IMG/VR virus record: IMGVR_UViG_3300032223_000633
Coordinates: 1 to 54,752 of that record
Reading direction: 5' to 3' (one strand)
Source of the DNA: a virus
DNA length: 54,752 nt
A program made the translations under genes and the position numbers. This document shows, piece by piece, positions 41,678 to 50,060 of the stretch (position 1 is the first letter of the stretch; every line of letters starts with the position of its first letter). The notes under the pieces were generated by a model, which saw only the letters and a list, made by a program, of their open reading frames with translations, was not told the origin of the DNA and did not search any database.

Positions 41678-42622
41678 ATGAAAACAATTAATTGGGTTAT
41701 TGCACATGAACCTTTAGATTTATTTCTAAGTGCAGCAAAAAACTTTTCAGAAAAACTAAAAAATCTAACAAATAACGAATTTGACATCAAAATCTTTACT
41801 TTACCAGAATATAATGCATTACATCCAACTGAAAAACCACTAACACATAACGATGCTTTAGGGTTAGTTGAGAACGGTAGTGTGGAAATGACTCAATCGT
41901 ATACTCCACAATTGGGTAAGTTTTTAAAAGATATGCATGTTCTTGATCTTCCTTTCTTATTCAAAGACCATGATCATGCCAAAAAGATTTTAGATGGCGC
42001 AATTGGTGCTGATTTATTGAATAGATTAAACGAAAATAGTCCTGTTCGTGGATTGGCATTTACATATAGCGGTGGATTTCGTATCATTCCTTCAACTCAA
42101 GCTATTCAAGCAGTTGAAGATTTCAAAGGTTTAAAACTACGTGTAAGTGAAAAATCATCTATTGCATATGATACATTTGATGCAGTTGGTGCTATTCCAG
42201 TACCGATGGTTATTGAAAATATTACTCCAGAAGTTCGTTTAGGTTCAATTGAAGGAGGCGAAAGTACCTATCCTCGTATCTATGCCATGAATCAAAATGA
42301 AGTTTGTAACTATCTTAATAATACTGAACATAGTCTTTTCTTAACTGGTATTCTTATTAACGATAAGTTTTGGAATAGTTTGTCTAAGGAACATCAACAA
42401 GCAATCAAAACTGCAGCATATGAAGCCGCACAAACCGAACGTGAAGAATCAGTTGCCGATACCGAAGTAATTAAACAGCGTTGTATGGATGACGGTATTA
42501 AAGTTATTACTTTACCTAAACAAGAGCAAGACAAGTTTAGAGAACTTACTAAAAAAGTCTATACTAAATACCAAGACTATTTCTCAAAAGGTTTAGTAGA
42601 GAGTATTCAGAAAGCAGCTTAA
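41678..42622 (+). CDS. TRAP transporter solute-binding protein homologue (DctP-like), no signal peptide
   Basis: A 314-residue protein with the DctP/TAXI-type periplasmic binding fold. AAKNFSEKLKNLTNNEFDIK gives the first lobe. EMTQSYTPQLGKFLKDMHVL, then VLDLPFLFKDHDHAKKIL, is typical. FKGLKLRVSEKSS carries the conserved ligand-binding Arg. GSIEGGESTYPRIYAMNQNE, then FLTGILINDKFWNSLSKEHQ, match the second lobe. Bacterial relatives have a signal peptide; this one begins MKTINWVIAHE at the fold's first strand and has none, so it would stay in the cytoplasm or join the virion. No TRAP membrane subunits are nearby. ATG at 41678 follows AAGGAG. Confidence 0.87.
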   Translation: MKTINWVIAHEPLDLFLSAAKNFSEKLKNLTNNEFDIKIFTLPEYNALHPTEKPLTHNDALGLVENGSVEMTQSYTPQLGKFLKDMHVLDLPFLFKDHDHAKKILDGAIGADLLNRLNENSPVRGLAFTYSGGFRIIPSTQAIQAVEDFKGLKLRVSEKSSIAYDTFDAVGAIPVPMVIENITPEVRLGSIEGGESTYPRIYAMNQNEVCNYLNNTEHSLFLTGILINDKFWNSLSKEHQQAIKTAAYEAAQTEREESVADTEVIKQRCMDDGIKVITLPKQEQDKFRELTKKVYTKYQDYFSKGLVESIQKAA

Positions 42623-42642
42623 TTTTATTAAAGGAATTGATT

Positions 42643-42882
42643 ATGTTTATATTTAAAAAACCAAAGTGGAATGAAAAAGCGTATCGTAGTTTTATTAAAG
42701 CAGTATCTTGGAGAGTAACAGTAACACTAAGTAATTTTGCAGGTGCATGGTGGACCAGTGGAAGTTGGAAAGCAGGTATAGCTTTCGCTGGTTTTGCCCT
42801 TGTAATTAATACTCTTCTCTATTATTTCCACGAACGTGCTTGGAATAAAGCAGATTGGGCAAAAGAAGCAACTAAAGAATGA
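42643..42882 (+). CDS. DUF2061-family small membrane protein
   Basis: A 79-residue protein. RSFIKAVSWRVTVTLSNFAG, SWKAGIAFAGFALVINTLLY and YYFHERAWNKADW match DUF2061, a small bacterial inner-membrane family with two hydrophobic segments. The function of the family is unknown. The ATG at 42643 follows AAGGA. It is 20 bases after the TRAP-type gene and overlaps the next gene by ATGA. Confidence 0.85.
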   Translation: MFIFKKPKWNEKAYRSFIKAVSWRVTVTLSNFAGAWWTSGSWKAGIAFAGFALVINTLLYYFHERAWNKADWAKEATKE

Positions 42883-43220
42883 CTGTAAGATTAACTGTAT
42901 ATCATACGTTAATGGATTTGGGTGAAAAAGAATCTAATGAGACACTTTCTTATTATAACTTTTCACCCGATTTCAATCAACATCGCCAAGAAAAATATAT
43001 AGATACTGGTAAAATTATTAGTTATACCAGTTTATCTAATGAAGATATTCAATCTAGTCCTTATCCAAATGCTTTGGACGGAATTGAAATAATCTTTAAA
43101 GATGAAGATGCTAAGTATGAATATGCAGTTGATCCTATTATACAAGAAAGTTTAAAGTTTAGAAATAAACAATATAGAGAATGTGGTATATCTACTATTT
43201 CTGTTAGTATAAACTCTTAG
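42879..43220 (+). CDS. Hypothetical protein, 113 residues, plus-strand cassette
   Basis: A soluble, mixed alpha/beta protein starting MTVRLTVYHTLMDLGEKESN; its ATG overlaps the DUF2061 stop. It has several acidic stretches (GIEIIFKDEDAKYEYAVD) and one Cys. No family is recognised. It converges with the asparagine-synthase-like gene, with only 13 bases between the stops. Confidence 0.65.
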   Translation: MTVRLTVYHTLMDLGEKESNETLSYYNFSPDFNQHRQEKYIDTGKIISYTSLSNEDIQSSPYPNALDGIEIIFKDEDAKYEYAVDPIIQESLKFRNKQYRECGISTISVSINS

Positions 43221-43235
43221 GTCTTTGTGGACCTT
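43215..43235. terminator. Weak hairpin between convergent genes
   Basis: AGGTC and GACCT form a 5-bp stem with a six-base loop in the 13-base gap between two converging genes. There is no proper T tract on either side, so it is only a possible bidirectional terminator. Confidence 0.3.
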
Positions 43236-44442
43236 AAATACCAGATATTCTTGTAGATAGTAATTCTTGTAAAATTGGTACTGATTGAGTAATATTAAAA
43301 GTATTAAACACAGTATTATCACCCATTATAATAATAGGTTTTTCAAATTCATATTTTGGAAACAATGAATTTGAATTTACTTTTGTTTTAAAATTTAAAT
43401 AAAATTCATTTTTATCAAATTCATATATGTATTTTTTTAAAGGCATTTTATAATCAGTGATGCTTTTAATTATTTTTTCTGAAGTATTATTCTTTGACAT
43501 ACTCCACTGTTGAAAATCTAATGAATTGAAAAAATTGATACCATAATTTTGAATTTTATTAATTGTTTTATCATTAATATCTTCATATTTAATTTGTGAT
43601 AATACTTTGGCGTAGTATTTGGACAACCATCTATTGTCAAAATTAATCCACCAAAAGAATTCCATAGTATTCTCTACTGGTACTTTAGCTGTTTGAAAAT
43701 TTTCTATTTGTTCATTTATAAACCAATTCGCAAATTTAGTATTCTCATTATGTTTTAATATATGCCTTAAAATTGGCATGTTATTAGACCATTTGTCATA
43801 AGTCTTTGTTGGGTATTTACTCATAAATGAATTAATACAAAATTCAGAACCGAATAAAAAATCACCAGGTTCACCATCTAAGAAATAGAAATCACTATCA
43901 GCTTTAAATTTCCAATTATTGTGAGTTATTTTAACTTTGTTATGAATATGGTTTAGATAAAAAGAATTGTTTTCCATAATACTAATATGACTACAAGCAA
44001 TTTCAATTTGTTCTAATGCTTCTTTTGAGAAGTTTTTTAGTATAGAAACTAAGGCAACTGTTGAATCTATACCACCAGACCATTGAACAATTAATTTTTT
44101 ATTGTTATCTAATATTTTCTGCTGTATATCTAATGCTCGTTCATCACATATATCTGAAATACTTTTATTAAATTTATCATTATATGCAGGCATTATTTGA
44201 GATTCTTCTAAATGCCGGTTAAATGGATTTTTAGAAATATTTGATCGGCAACAAAAATCTGATAAAATTGCAATCAATTCTTTAACACAATAATGATTAT
44301 ACACTAATGGATCTTTAAATATTTCTTCCAATATTGGTAATTGATTATAATGATCTTTAAATATGGGTGAAGTATACTCATCTTTATAATGTTTTAATGC
44401 TACAGTTAAATCTTTATAATTTAAATATTTTATACTTTTCAT
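43234..44442 (-). CDS. Asparagine-synthase-like PP-loop ATPase
   Basis: A 402-residue protein with the N-type ATP pyrophosphatase loop LIVQWSGGIDSTVALV (SGGxDS at 122-127) and a later LDGEPGDFLFGSEF resembling the GD-LFG motif of asparagine synthase C-terminal domains. It has no N-terminal glutaminase domain, so ammonia or another amine would be the donor. Such domains amidate or adenylate carboxylates, including in peptide and sugar modification. It overlaps its upstream partner by ATGA, with which it probably works. Composition is notably AT/Lys/Asn-rich. Confidence 0.75.
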   Translation of the reverse strand: MKSIKYLNYKDLTVALKHYKDEYTSPIFKDHYNQLPILEEIFKDPLVYNHYCVKELIAILSDFCCRSNISKNPFNRHLEESQIMPAYNDKFNKSISDICDERALDIQQKILDNNKKLIVQWSGGIDSTVALVSILKNFSKEALEQIEIACSHISIMENNSFYLNHIHNKVKITHNNWKFKADSDFYFLDGEPGDFLFGSEFCINSFMSKYPTKTYDKWSNNMPILRHILKHNENTKFANWFINEQIENFQTAKVPVENTMEFFWWINFDNRWLSKYYAKVLSQIKYEDINDKTINKIQNYGINFFNSLDFQQWSMSKNNTSEKIIKSITDYKMPLKKYIYEFDKNEFYLNFKTKVNSNSLFPKYEFEKPIIIMGDNTVFNTFNITQSVPILQELLSTRISGI

Positions 44443-45167
44443 TCTGTAAATATCCCTATTTTATGTCCAATTACCAAACTTTCAACTTTATAATCTTTCA
44501 ATAATACATCTTTATGTTCAATAAATTTTATTTTTGCATTATTCATAAAATCATTTATATCATTTGAATTATATAAACACCTATCAATAATATTAATTAA
44601 AAACAAATTTTTATTAATGTGATTCAATTCTTCATCAAAAAAATTATTTAAAGTGGAATCATTTAATATAGTTTTTATAAAATGGATTTCTTCTAAAGAA
44701 TTTTCAATTTCATATGAAACAAACCTATTACAAAAAAATATATAATAATCTTTTATCATATTGTGACAAAAAAATACATATTCTTGCAATTCTATTATTC
44801 TATCTAACTGTTCTTGAGTTAATACATTTTTACTAATTTTAAAATTTATGGTATCTCTAACATTAATATATGTAGGTTGAAAACCTTGTGCTTGAATAGG
44901 TTTATGAAATAGGCAATTATGATTTGTTAAAACTGGATCATTATAGTTATATGTATTCAATGAAAGATTAATTATTTCTAACCTAATTTTAGAAGATAAA
45001 ATTAATCTAAGTTTTTGAAGTAATCTATAATTATAATCTACTAACAGAAAAGTATTTAAACTTGGGGCGTATAAAGCAAAAATATTTTTTTCTGGTATTT
45101 CATGACCTATATCAAAATAATTAAATTTAGTTATAGCCTCTTCATAATATTTTTCACCATCAAACAT
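44439..45167 (-). CDS. Unknown protein paired with the asparagine-synthase-like gene
   Basis: A 242-residue protein starting MFDGEKYYEEAITKFNYFDI. The ATG at 45167 has GGAGAAAC upstream; a longer reading from 45218 would run back into the previous gene. The centre holds VRDTINFKISKNVLTQEQLD and hydrophobic helices (YVFFCHNMIKDYYIFFCNRF). Rich in Asn, Ile and Lys. No family is recognised. It is coupled by ATGA to the PP-loop gene and begins one base after the fibre-like gene's stop, so the three form one unit. Confidence 0.68.
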   Translation of the reverse strand: MFDGEKYYEEAITKFNYFDIGHEIPEKNIFALYAPSLNTFLLVDYNYRLLQKLRLILSSKIRLEIINLSLNTYNYNDPVLTNHNCLFHKPIQAQGFQPTYINVRDTINFKISKNVLTQEQLDRIIELQEYVFFCHNMIKDYYIFFCNRFVSYEIENSLEEIHFIKTILNDSTLNNFFDEELNHINKNLFLINIIDRCLYNSNDINDFMNNAKIKFIEHKDVLLKDYKVESLVIGHKIGIFTE

Positions 45168-45168
45168 A

Positions 45169-45495
45169 TTAAGTTTCTCCAATTTGTGAACCATAAAAAT
45201 TTGAAAAGCTGATTGCACCAGACATTGTTGGTATAGTTCCGTAATTACTGGTTAAACCTGCACCGTTACCAGTTTTAAAATCTTTTCTAGGAAAAACACG
45301 TTTATATGATGCTGGTGCTACTCGAGTGTCGTAGACATCGGTTCGTTTATAAAAACTACCTAAATTCCAAACATCTGCAACACCATTTGACGAATCTCTT
45401 GGGTCATTGCCCGATAAAGGATTAGGAGCATTGTATCCTTGCCACTCTCTACCTATGTCATATAAAGATATTTGTCCTGATGATACTATGGTCAT
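45169..45495 (-). CDS. Small tail/fibre-like structural protein
   Basis: A 108-residue protein, MTIVSSGQISLYDIGREW, ending GAISFSNFYGSQIGE. The xSGxISxxDI and GAISFSNFYG motifs are typical of short phage tail-associated proteins that recur in marine myophages. It lacks a clear enzyme motif. It has a late box 24 bases upstream and AAGGAG, and it heads the unit with the unknown and PP-loop genes. Confidence 0.7.
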   Translation of the reverse strand: MTIVSSGQISLYDIGREWQGYNAPNPLSGNDPRDSSNGVADVWNLGSFYKRTDVYDTRVAPASYKRVFPRKDFKTGNGAGLTSNYGTIPTMSGAISFSNFYGSQIGET

Positions 45496-45518
45496 TTAAA
45501 TTGCTCCTTATTTTTATC

Positions 45519-45526
45519 TATTTATA
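45519..45526 (-). promoter_or_regulatory. Late promoter box TATAAATA for the fibre-like gene
   Basis: A perfect late box on the minus strand overlapping the end of the glycosyltransferase-methyltransferase gene. The predicted start is near 45513. It drives the 45495-43234 unit late. Confidence 0.75.
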
Positions 45527-46790
45527 TCTTCAATAGACCAGGCAATCTTGTCATATCATTTTTAACGGCAACTAACCATGCACTAGTAACACAAACATTT
45601 AAATTTTTCATCCAATCATTTGGAAAATAAGTCAATTTTCTATATTCTTGAAAACGTATTGTTTTGTTATCAATAAAATTTGCTAAGTATGCATCAGTGT
45701 AATAAAGAAAACTATTCTCATTCCAATAACTTACATGTGTCGGATCTTGAAATGCACCTCTACCATCGGTACTAGGAACTTCAATAAATGCCCACCCACC
45801 TGGTGCCAATACTCTATGAATCTCTGCCATGATTTTAGTCTTATCATATAGATGTTCTAAAATATGGCTAGCATTTAATACACCTACAGTATTATCAGGT
45901 AAAGGAATACCATTATTCAAATCAAATACTATATCTGCATCTTCTCTTAAATCTAGTGTTACATATCCAGGATAAGGATTTAAACCACCACCAATATCCA
46001 ATTTAAGTAAGTTATTATTCTCTGCATCTTTTTCTGCTAATTTTCTAGCATATTCTCCAAACAATTCTTTTGTTATTGTTTGTATTTGTTCATTTCTTGC
46101 CAACCAAGTATTGTCACCTGTAATTCTATACAAATATAAAACTTTAGGTATACGTTTCATCTTTGTTACAAGATAGGTACGTATACACAACTCATGATCA
46201 TCACATATAGAATATGTAGGATTATGTCCACCAATCTGTTCATATACAGTTTTACGCCATGAACGAACATGATCTGGTGCAAACCAAATATAACCAAGAC
46301 TATGACTAGAAGGTTCAAAACTTTTCATTGCAACTAAGTCTTTACCTTTCCAATTATACTTTGTATATTCCCAACCAAAAGAATTATCATATGGAATAAA
46401 TTCATCTTTCATATGAAGAACCGCATTGTCACTGTATACAAATCCCACTTCATCTTCTTGAAATGCAATATTCAATTCTTCTAAACAATCAGGTGTTAGT
46501 ATATCATCATGATCTGCTTCAACTAATACATCACCAGTTGCATACTTACATGCTTCTTTTTTTAATGCACCAACATTACTATTGGTATCACCTACACAAA
46601 TAACTTTTACTTTAGGATTATTTCTAATCTTATCAGGAATGTTTTCAGGTAAACATTTATTATTTAAGTATAGTATCCACTCCCAATTCGTATATGTTTG
46701 GGTACATATTGATTCATATAGTTCTAATAAAAAAAGAATATTGCCAGGATTATGTTCTGGCGTAAAAATACTATACTTAAATTGTTTCAT
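45522..46790 (-). CDS. Glycosyltransferase (GT2)-methyltransferase fusion
   Basis: A 422-residue two-domain protein. Residues 1-240 are a family 2 glycosyltransferase: YSIFTPEHN start, GALKKEACKYATGDVLVEAD, DHDD metal motif at 93-96, and ICDDHELCIRTYL as the acceptor-side acidic motif. Residues about 260-422 are a class I SAM methyltransferase: LKLDIGGGLNPYPG, then NASHILEHLYDKTKIMAEIH and VLAPGGWAFIEVP. It could add and then methylate a sugar. It is in the fibre operon, likely acting on phage fibre proteins or a glycan (inference). Confidence 0.87.
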   Translation of the reverse strand: MKQFKYSIFTPEHNPGNILFLLELYESICTQTYTNWEWILYLNNKCLPENIPDKIRNNPKVKVICVGDTNSNVGALKKEACKYATGDVLVEADHDDILTPDCLEELNIAFQEDEVGFVYSDNAVLHMKDEFIPYDNSFGWEYTKYNWKGKDLVAMKSFEPSSHSLGYIWFAPDHVRSWRKTVYEQIGGHNPTYSICDDHELCIRTYLVTKMKRIPKVLYLYRITGDNTWLARNEQIQTITKELFGEYARKLAEKDAENNNLLKLDIGGGLNPYPGYVTLDLREDADIVFDLNNGIPLPDNTVGVLNASHILEHLYDKTKIMAEIHRVLAPGGWAFIEVPSTDGRGAFQDPTHVSYWNENSFLYYTDAYLANFIDNKTIRFQEYRKLTYFPNDWMKNLNVCVTSAWLVAVKNDMTRLPGLLKI

Positions 46791-46812
46791 AATATACTCA
46801 CTTAAAAATTAA

Positions 46813-47055
46813 TTATAATGATGGATCATTTGGATTTTGAATCCAGGTTCCTTCTTCGGTATAGATATATTTTTTTCCAATCCAATCATCTGGAGGAGTT
46901 ACATCAGATACCAATGTTGAATTTGAAGAATTTAATTCTGTATCTACAACTTCACCTAAAAATTCTATATTACTTTCATTCAATGTTATTTCTGCATCAT
47001 TGTTAAAAAGATATTTTGATACTCTTGCTTCGTTTTCTAGTAATGTTTTATACAT
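46813..47055 (-). CDS. Hypothetical protein of the fibre operon, 80 residues
   Basis: A short acidic protein starting MYKTLLENEARVSKYLFNND and ending DDWIGKKYIYTEEGTWIQNP. The ATG at 47055 has AAAGGC before it and lies just inside the 3' flank of the fusion gene. The Trp/Tyr-rich end recalls small tail-associated proteins of marine myophages. No function is assigned. Confidence 0.6.
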   Translation of the reverse strand: MYKTLLENEARVSKYLFNNDAEITLNESNIEFLGEVVDTELNSSNSTLVSDVTPPDDWIGKKYIYTEEGTWIQNPNDPSL

Positions 47056-47065
47056 TTTTTTGCCT

Positions 47066-48772
47066 TTAATCAAAGAAAAATAAATGGGTTAATCTTCCAT
47101 CTTCTATACCTTGACCAAAATAAGGTCCGGCAGAATGGATACATCTCGCATCCATTATGATCAATCTATTATATATGTTACCTATAGAATCAGTAATATC
47201 AAATTTAGTGCTATCATAAAACCCACCATTAAAAGAAAAATCTATACCTTCTTCAGATGAATGTCTAAGTCCAGTAACTTTAGATTTATGTAATCTTGTT
47301 CCACTCTCTAATGGTGAAACTGGATTCAAGTATATCATTGCTGCCCATTTCTGTTGATCAAAATGGTATACTTGTGGGTCTTGTGCAGTGCATATTTGAA
47401 AACAACCATTGTGTCCATGTTCTTCCCATACCGTAATCTTCTCACCCATAATATATTCAAATGCTTCTTTGAGACCTTTAGGACGATATGGTTGAACAGA
47501 ACGTAATCCTTTATACCATTGTATATCAGTTTTAAATTCTACATTCAATGCAAACTCACGTACCTGATCGGGGTTAGTATAAAAATTGTCAACAACAAAT
47601 AATCTCTTATTATGATTTTTATTAATCATAAAATTTAATTGTTGATTTTTATTTGTGGTTTTATCTAATGCAATTTGATGTAAATTTTGAATTCTTTGTG
47701 ATGGACTATCATAGTATATAGATGTATCAATAAAAGAACAATATCTTGGAAATGCATTTGTTCTTTCTGGTTGCAACATATACATAGTTTGTTTTAACAT
47801 GTTTTCATAATCACCTAGTTCATGATATAATTCTGCTAAAGAAAATATATGATCATTTCTACCTACTGCAAACTTATCTGCCAATTTATATGTTGCAATT
47901 GTAGCACCATAATCTTTTAAAAACTTATAACAACTTGCGGCAAATATCATAGACATATAACATGTCTCATCATCACCTTCTCTATTACCAGTTGTTCTTT
48001 GTATATAATTTACATATTCTTCAAAGTAATATATTGCTCTTCTTGCATATTCTCTTTTCTGAGAATCACCTAAAGGGAAAGTATGACATTCATGTGCATC
48101 AAGATAACTTTTACCAATATACCAAAAATGATATAAATCAGTAAATAGTGTTCCTTCTCTTAACATCTTCTCTTCAAGTATTAGAGAATCACTAATAAAT
48201 TTAGTAGGATTAGACCAACTCTGTCCTTCATTGTGACCAATTTGTCTAAACTTCGTAGATAGGTCCACTCTTTGAAAATTTAATCCAATAGATTCATCTT
48301 CACAATATACTGTTTCATGGCAAGTATCATGATTAAAACGCCACTTCATTGATGCATTCCACATCCATGCACGATAGTAGATACATGTTCCTGCTACTGC
48401 AGGTATATGAAAACCGTGTGTTTGTTTATTATCTAATGGTGACCAATCAAAATCATCATCTATTTCTAACACTTCATCACAGTCCATTTTTAAAATCCAA
48501 TCACAACCATGATCTACTGATTGGCAATGTTGAATTAAATGATCACGATTCCATCCAAAACCTACCCAACCTTCTTCAACATCATATAACACACCAGGTA
48601 TTTGTTTTTCATTAAAAAAATCTTTTACAATTTGATCTGTACCATCTGTTGATCCATTGTTTTGAATTACCCAATAATCAATATATTTGTAACACGATTC
48701 AAGCATCCGCCTCATAACTTTGGCTTCATTTTTGAACATTGTTACCATTACAATTTTACAATTTTTGTTCAT
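47066..48772 (-). CDS. Glycosyltransferase fused to a 2OG-Fe(II) dioxygenase-like domain
   Basis: A 568-residue protein. Residues 1-230 are a GT2-type glycosyltransferase: VTMFKNEAKVMRRMLES, VIQNNGSTDGTDQIVKDF, and DCD metal motif at 97-99 in ILKMDCDEVLE. Residues about 270-370 look like TPR-type helices (SMIFAASCYKFLKDYGATI). Residues 390-568 resemble a DUF6445-like dioxygenase: HFD at 470-472, His546 in RCIHSAGPYFG, and Arg560 in GRLTHLFFFD. A sugar transferase joined to a hydroxylase is the layout of collagen-modifying lysyl hydroxylases, although different families are used. It overlaps the upstream dioxygenase by ATGA. Confidence 0.85.
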   Translation of the reverse strand: MNKNCKIVMVTMFKNEAKVMRRMLESCYKYIDYWVIQNNGSTDGTDQIVKDFFNEKQIPGVLYDVEEGWVGFGWNRDHLIQHCQSVDHGCDWILKMDCDEVLEIDDDFDWSPLDNKQTHGFHIPAVAGTCIYYRAWMWNASMKWRFNHDTCHETVYCEDESIGLNFQRVDLSTKFRQIGHNEGQSWSNPTKFISDSLILEEKMLREGTLFTDLYHFWYIGKSYLDAHECHTFPLGDSQKREYARRAIYYFEEYVNYIQRTTGNREGDDETCYMSMIFAASCYKFLKDYGATIATYKLADKFAVGRNDHIFSLAELYHELGDYENMLKQTMYMLQPERTNAFPRYCSFIDTSIYYDSPSQRIQNLHQIALDKTTNKNQQLNFMINKNHNKRLFVVDNFYTNPDQVREFALNVEFKTDIQWYKGLRSVQPYRPKGLKEAFEYIMGEKITVWEEHGHNGCFQICTAQDPQVYHFDQQKWAAMIYLNPVSPLESGTRLHKSKVTGLRHSSEEGIDFSFNGGFYDSTKFDITDSIGNIYNRLIIMDARCIHSAGPYFGQGIEDGRLTHLFFFD

Positions 48773-49473
48773 AATGTTCTCTGTTTAATCAAATTTAATA
48801 TTTCAGTATTTGCTTTTTGTTCTTCAGATGGCGAATACAATGCACGATTTCTTTCTGGTATATCTTTTGATGGTTCAGTTAAATAATACATTGCAATACT
48901 CTTACGATACTTATCTATTGGACATTTAATAGTTTCTGAAAATCCATGCCAAGAATTCATAGATGCATCAAATAATACTACACGATTAAATTTATTGGCA
49001 ATTGTTTTCACTTTAGTTTTTGGTAAATTTAATTTACTATCATGTGACCAAAATTCTAAATTGCCACCCCATTCTTCTTTCCATTCTGGAGTTAAATACA
49101 TAATGAAATTAAATTTTCTTTGTAACTTAAGTTTAGGATGAATTGAATAATCTAGGTGTATATTTAATTTACTATTATTACCTTGTATATGCCAACCCGC
49201 ACCATGTAATCCATGATCAGCAAATAATTTGATACCAGTTAATTCTTTTAACATATCAACAAAATATTCAGAATTTAGTTTCTGAAAAAAATCATATGTT
49301 GTTGGAGGAAAATGATACCAATTATTACATGCTTTTTTAATTTCAAGTGGACTGTCATATACAAACCAAGCGGGAGAATTATAATCTAAAAATTCTTCAG
49401 ATAGTTTTAATGCATAATCATCTTCTAAAAAGTTATCTAATATGTAATGCGGAAAAGGTTCTTCAAAAAACAT
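48769..49473 (-). CDS. 2OG-Fe(II) oxygenase (prolyl-hydroxylase-like)
   Basis: A 234-residue protein. After FEEPFPHYILDNFLEDDYAL come His106 and Asp108 in NIHLDYSIH, the strand FNFIMYLTPEWKEEWGGNLE, a distal His in NSWHGFSE, and the 2OG-binding Arg in DKYRKSIAMYYLT. All iron and 2OG ligands are present. It belongs to the prolyl 4-hydroxylase/PKHD-type superfamily. The ATG at 49473 has GGAGATGAG upstream and lies one base after the previous gene's stop. Collagen-like genes upstream suggest a substrate. Confidence 0.88.
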   Translation of the reverse strand: MFFEEPFPHYILDNFLEDDYALKLSEEFLDYNSPAWFVYDSPLEIKKACNNWYHFPPTTYDFFQKLNSEYFVDMLKELTGIKLFADHGLHGAGWHIQGNNSKLNIHLDYSIHPKLKLQRKFNFIMYLTPEWKEEWGGNLEFWSHDSKLNLPKTKVKTIANKFNRVVLFDASMNSWHGFSETIKCPIDKYRKSIAMYYLTEPSKDIPERNRALYSPSEEQKANTEILNLIKQRTL

Positions 49474-49474
49474 C

Positions 49475-50050
49475 TCATCTCCATTTTGGACCTTCAAACC
49501 ATGCAGCTATACTATATCTAGTACCTCTTGTAACGGGGTTTGCTTTGTGTCTTAAAAAAGAAGGCATGTAGATAATTGAACCTTGTTCTCTGGTTTCTTT
49601 ATCTAAGGCAGTTCTTGTTTCAGTTATTTCAAAATCTCCACCAACATAAGAATTGGGATCAGATAATTGAATAATACAAGACAACTTTCGGTGAAAATAT
49701 GGATCGTTATTGATCCAAAAAACATCATGGTGTTCTTTATATTCACCTTGATAAGATGCATCATATTCTGCCAATTGAATAAAATCAAGTTTTGAGATAT
49801 GAAAATTGAAGAAATCTCTATTTGCTTCTATTGCAGTTTTCCATAATGCATCAAATAGATATTTAAATCGCCAATCATTAGAATTAATAAATCTAACTTT
49901 ACTTCTTCTATAATTTGCATCGGTAGATATTTCACCACCTGCTACTCCTAAATGCCCTTCTTGAGTAGGTATTACTTGTGCATCAGAAATAATTTTTTCA
50001 CAAGTATCTTTATCAAAATATGATTTAAAATAACACCATTCACCATTCAT
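49475..50050 (-). CDS. 2OG-Fe(II) oxygenase (PKHD-type hydroxylase)
   Basis: A 191-residue PKHD/PiuC-like hydroxylase. His107 and Asp109 are in YKEHHDVFW. The core strands are KLSCIIQLSDPNSYVGGDFE, His168 is in PSFLRHKANPVTRG, and Arg178 is in GTRYSIAAWFEGP. GSIIYMPSF precedes the distal His, as in this family. It hydroxylates an unknown amino-acid side chain. It is the first modifying-enzyme gene after the two collagen-like fibre genes, 10 bases from the second. Confidence 0.9.
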   Translation of the reverse strand: MNGEWCYFKSYFDKDTCEKIISDAQVIPTQEGHLGVAGGEISTDANYRRSKVRFINSNDWRFKYLFDALWKTAIEANRDFFNFHISKLDFIQLAEYDASYQGEYKEHHDVFWINNDPYFHRKLSCIIQLSDPNSYVGGDFEITETRTALDKETREQGSIIYMPSFLRHKANPVTRGTRYSIAAWFEGPKWR

Positions 50051-50060
50051 AATACATCCT

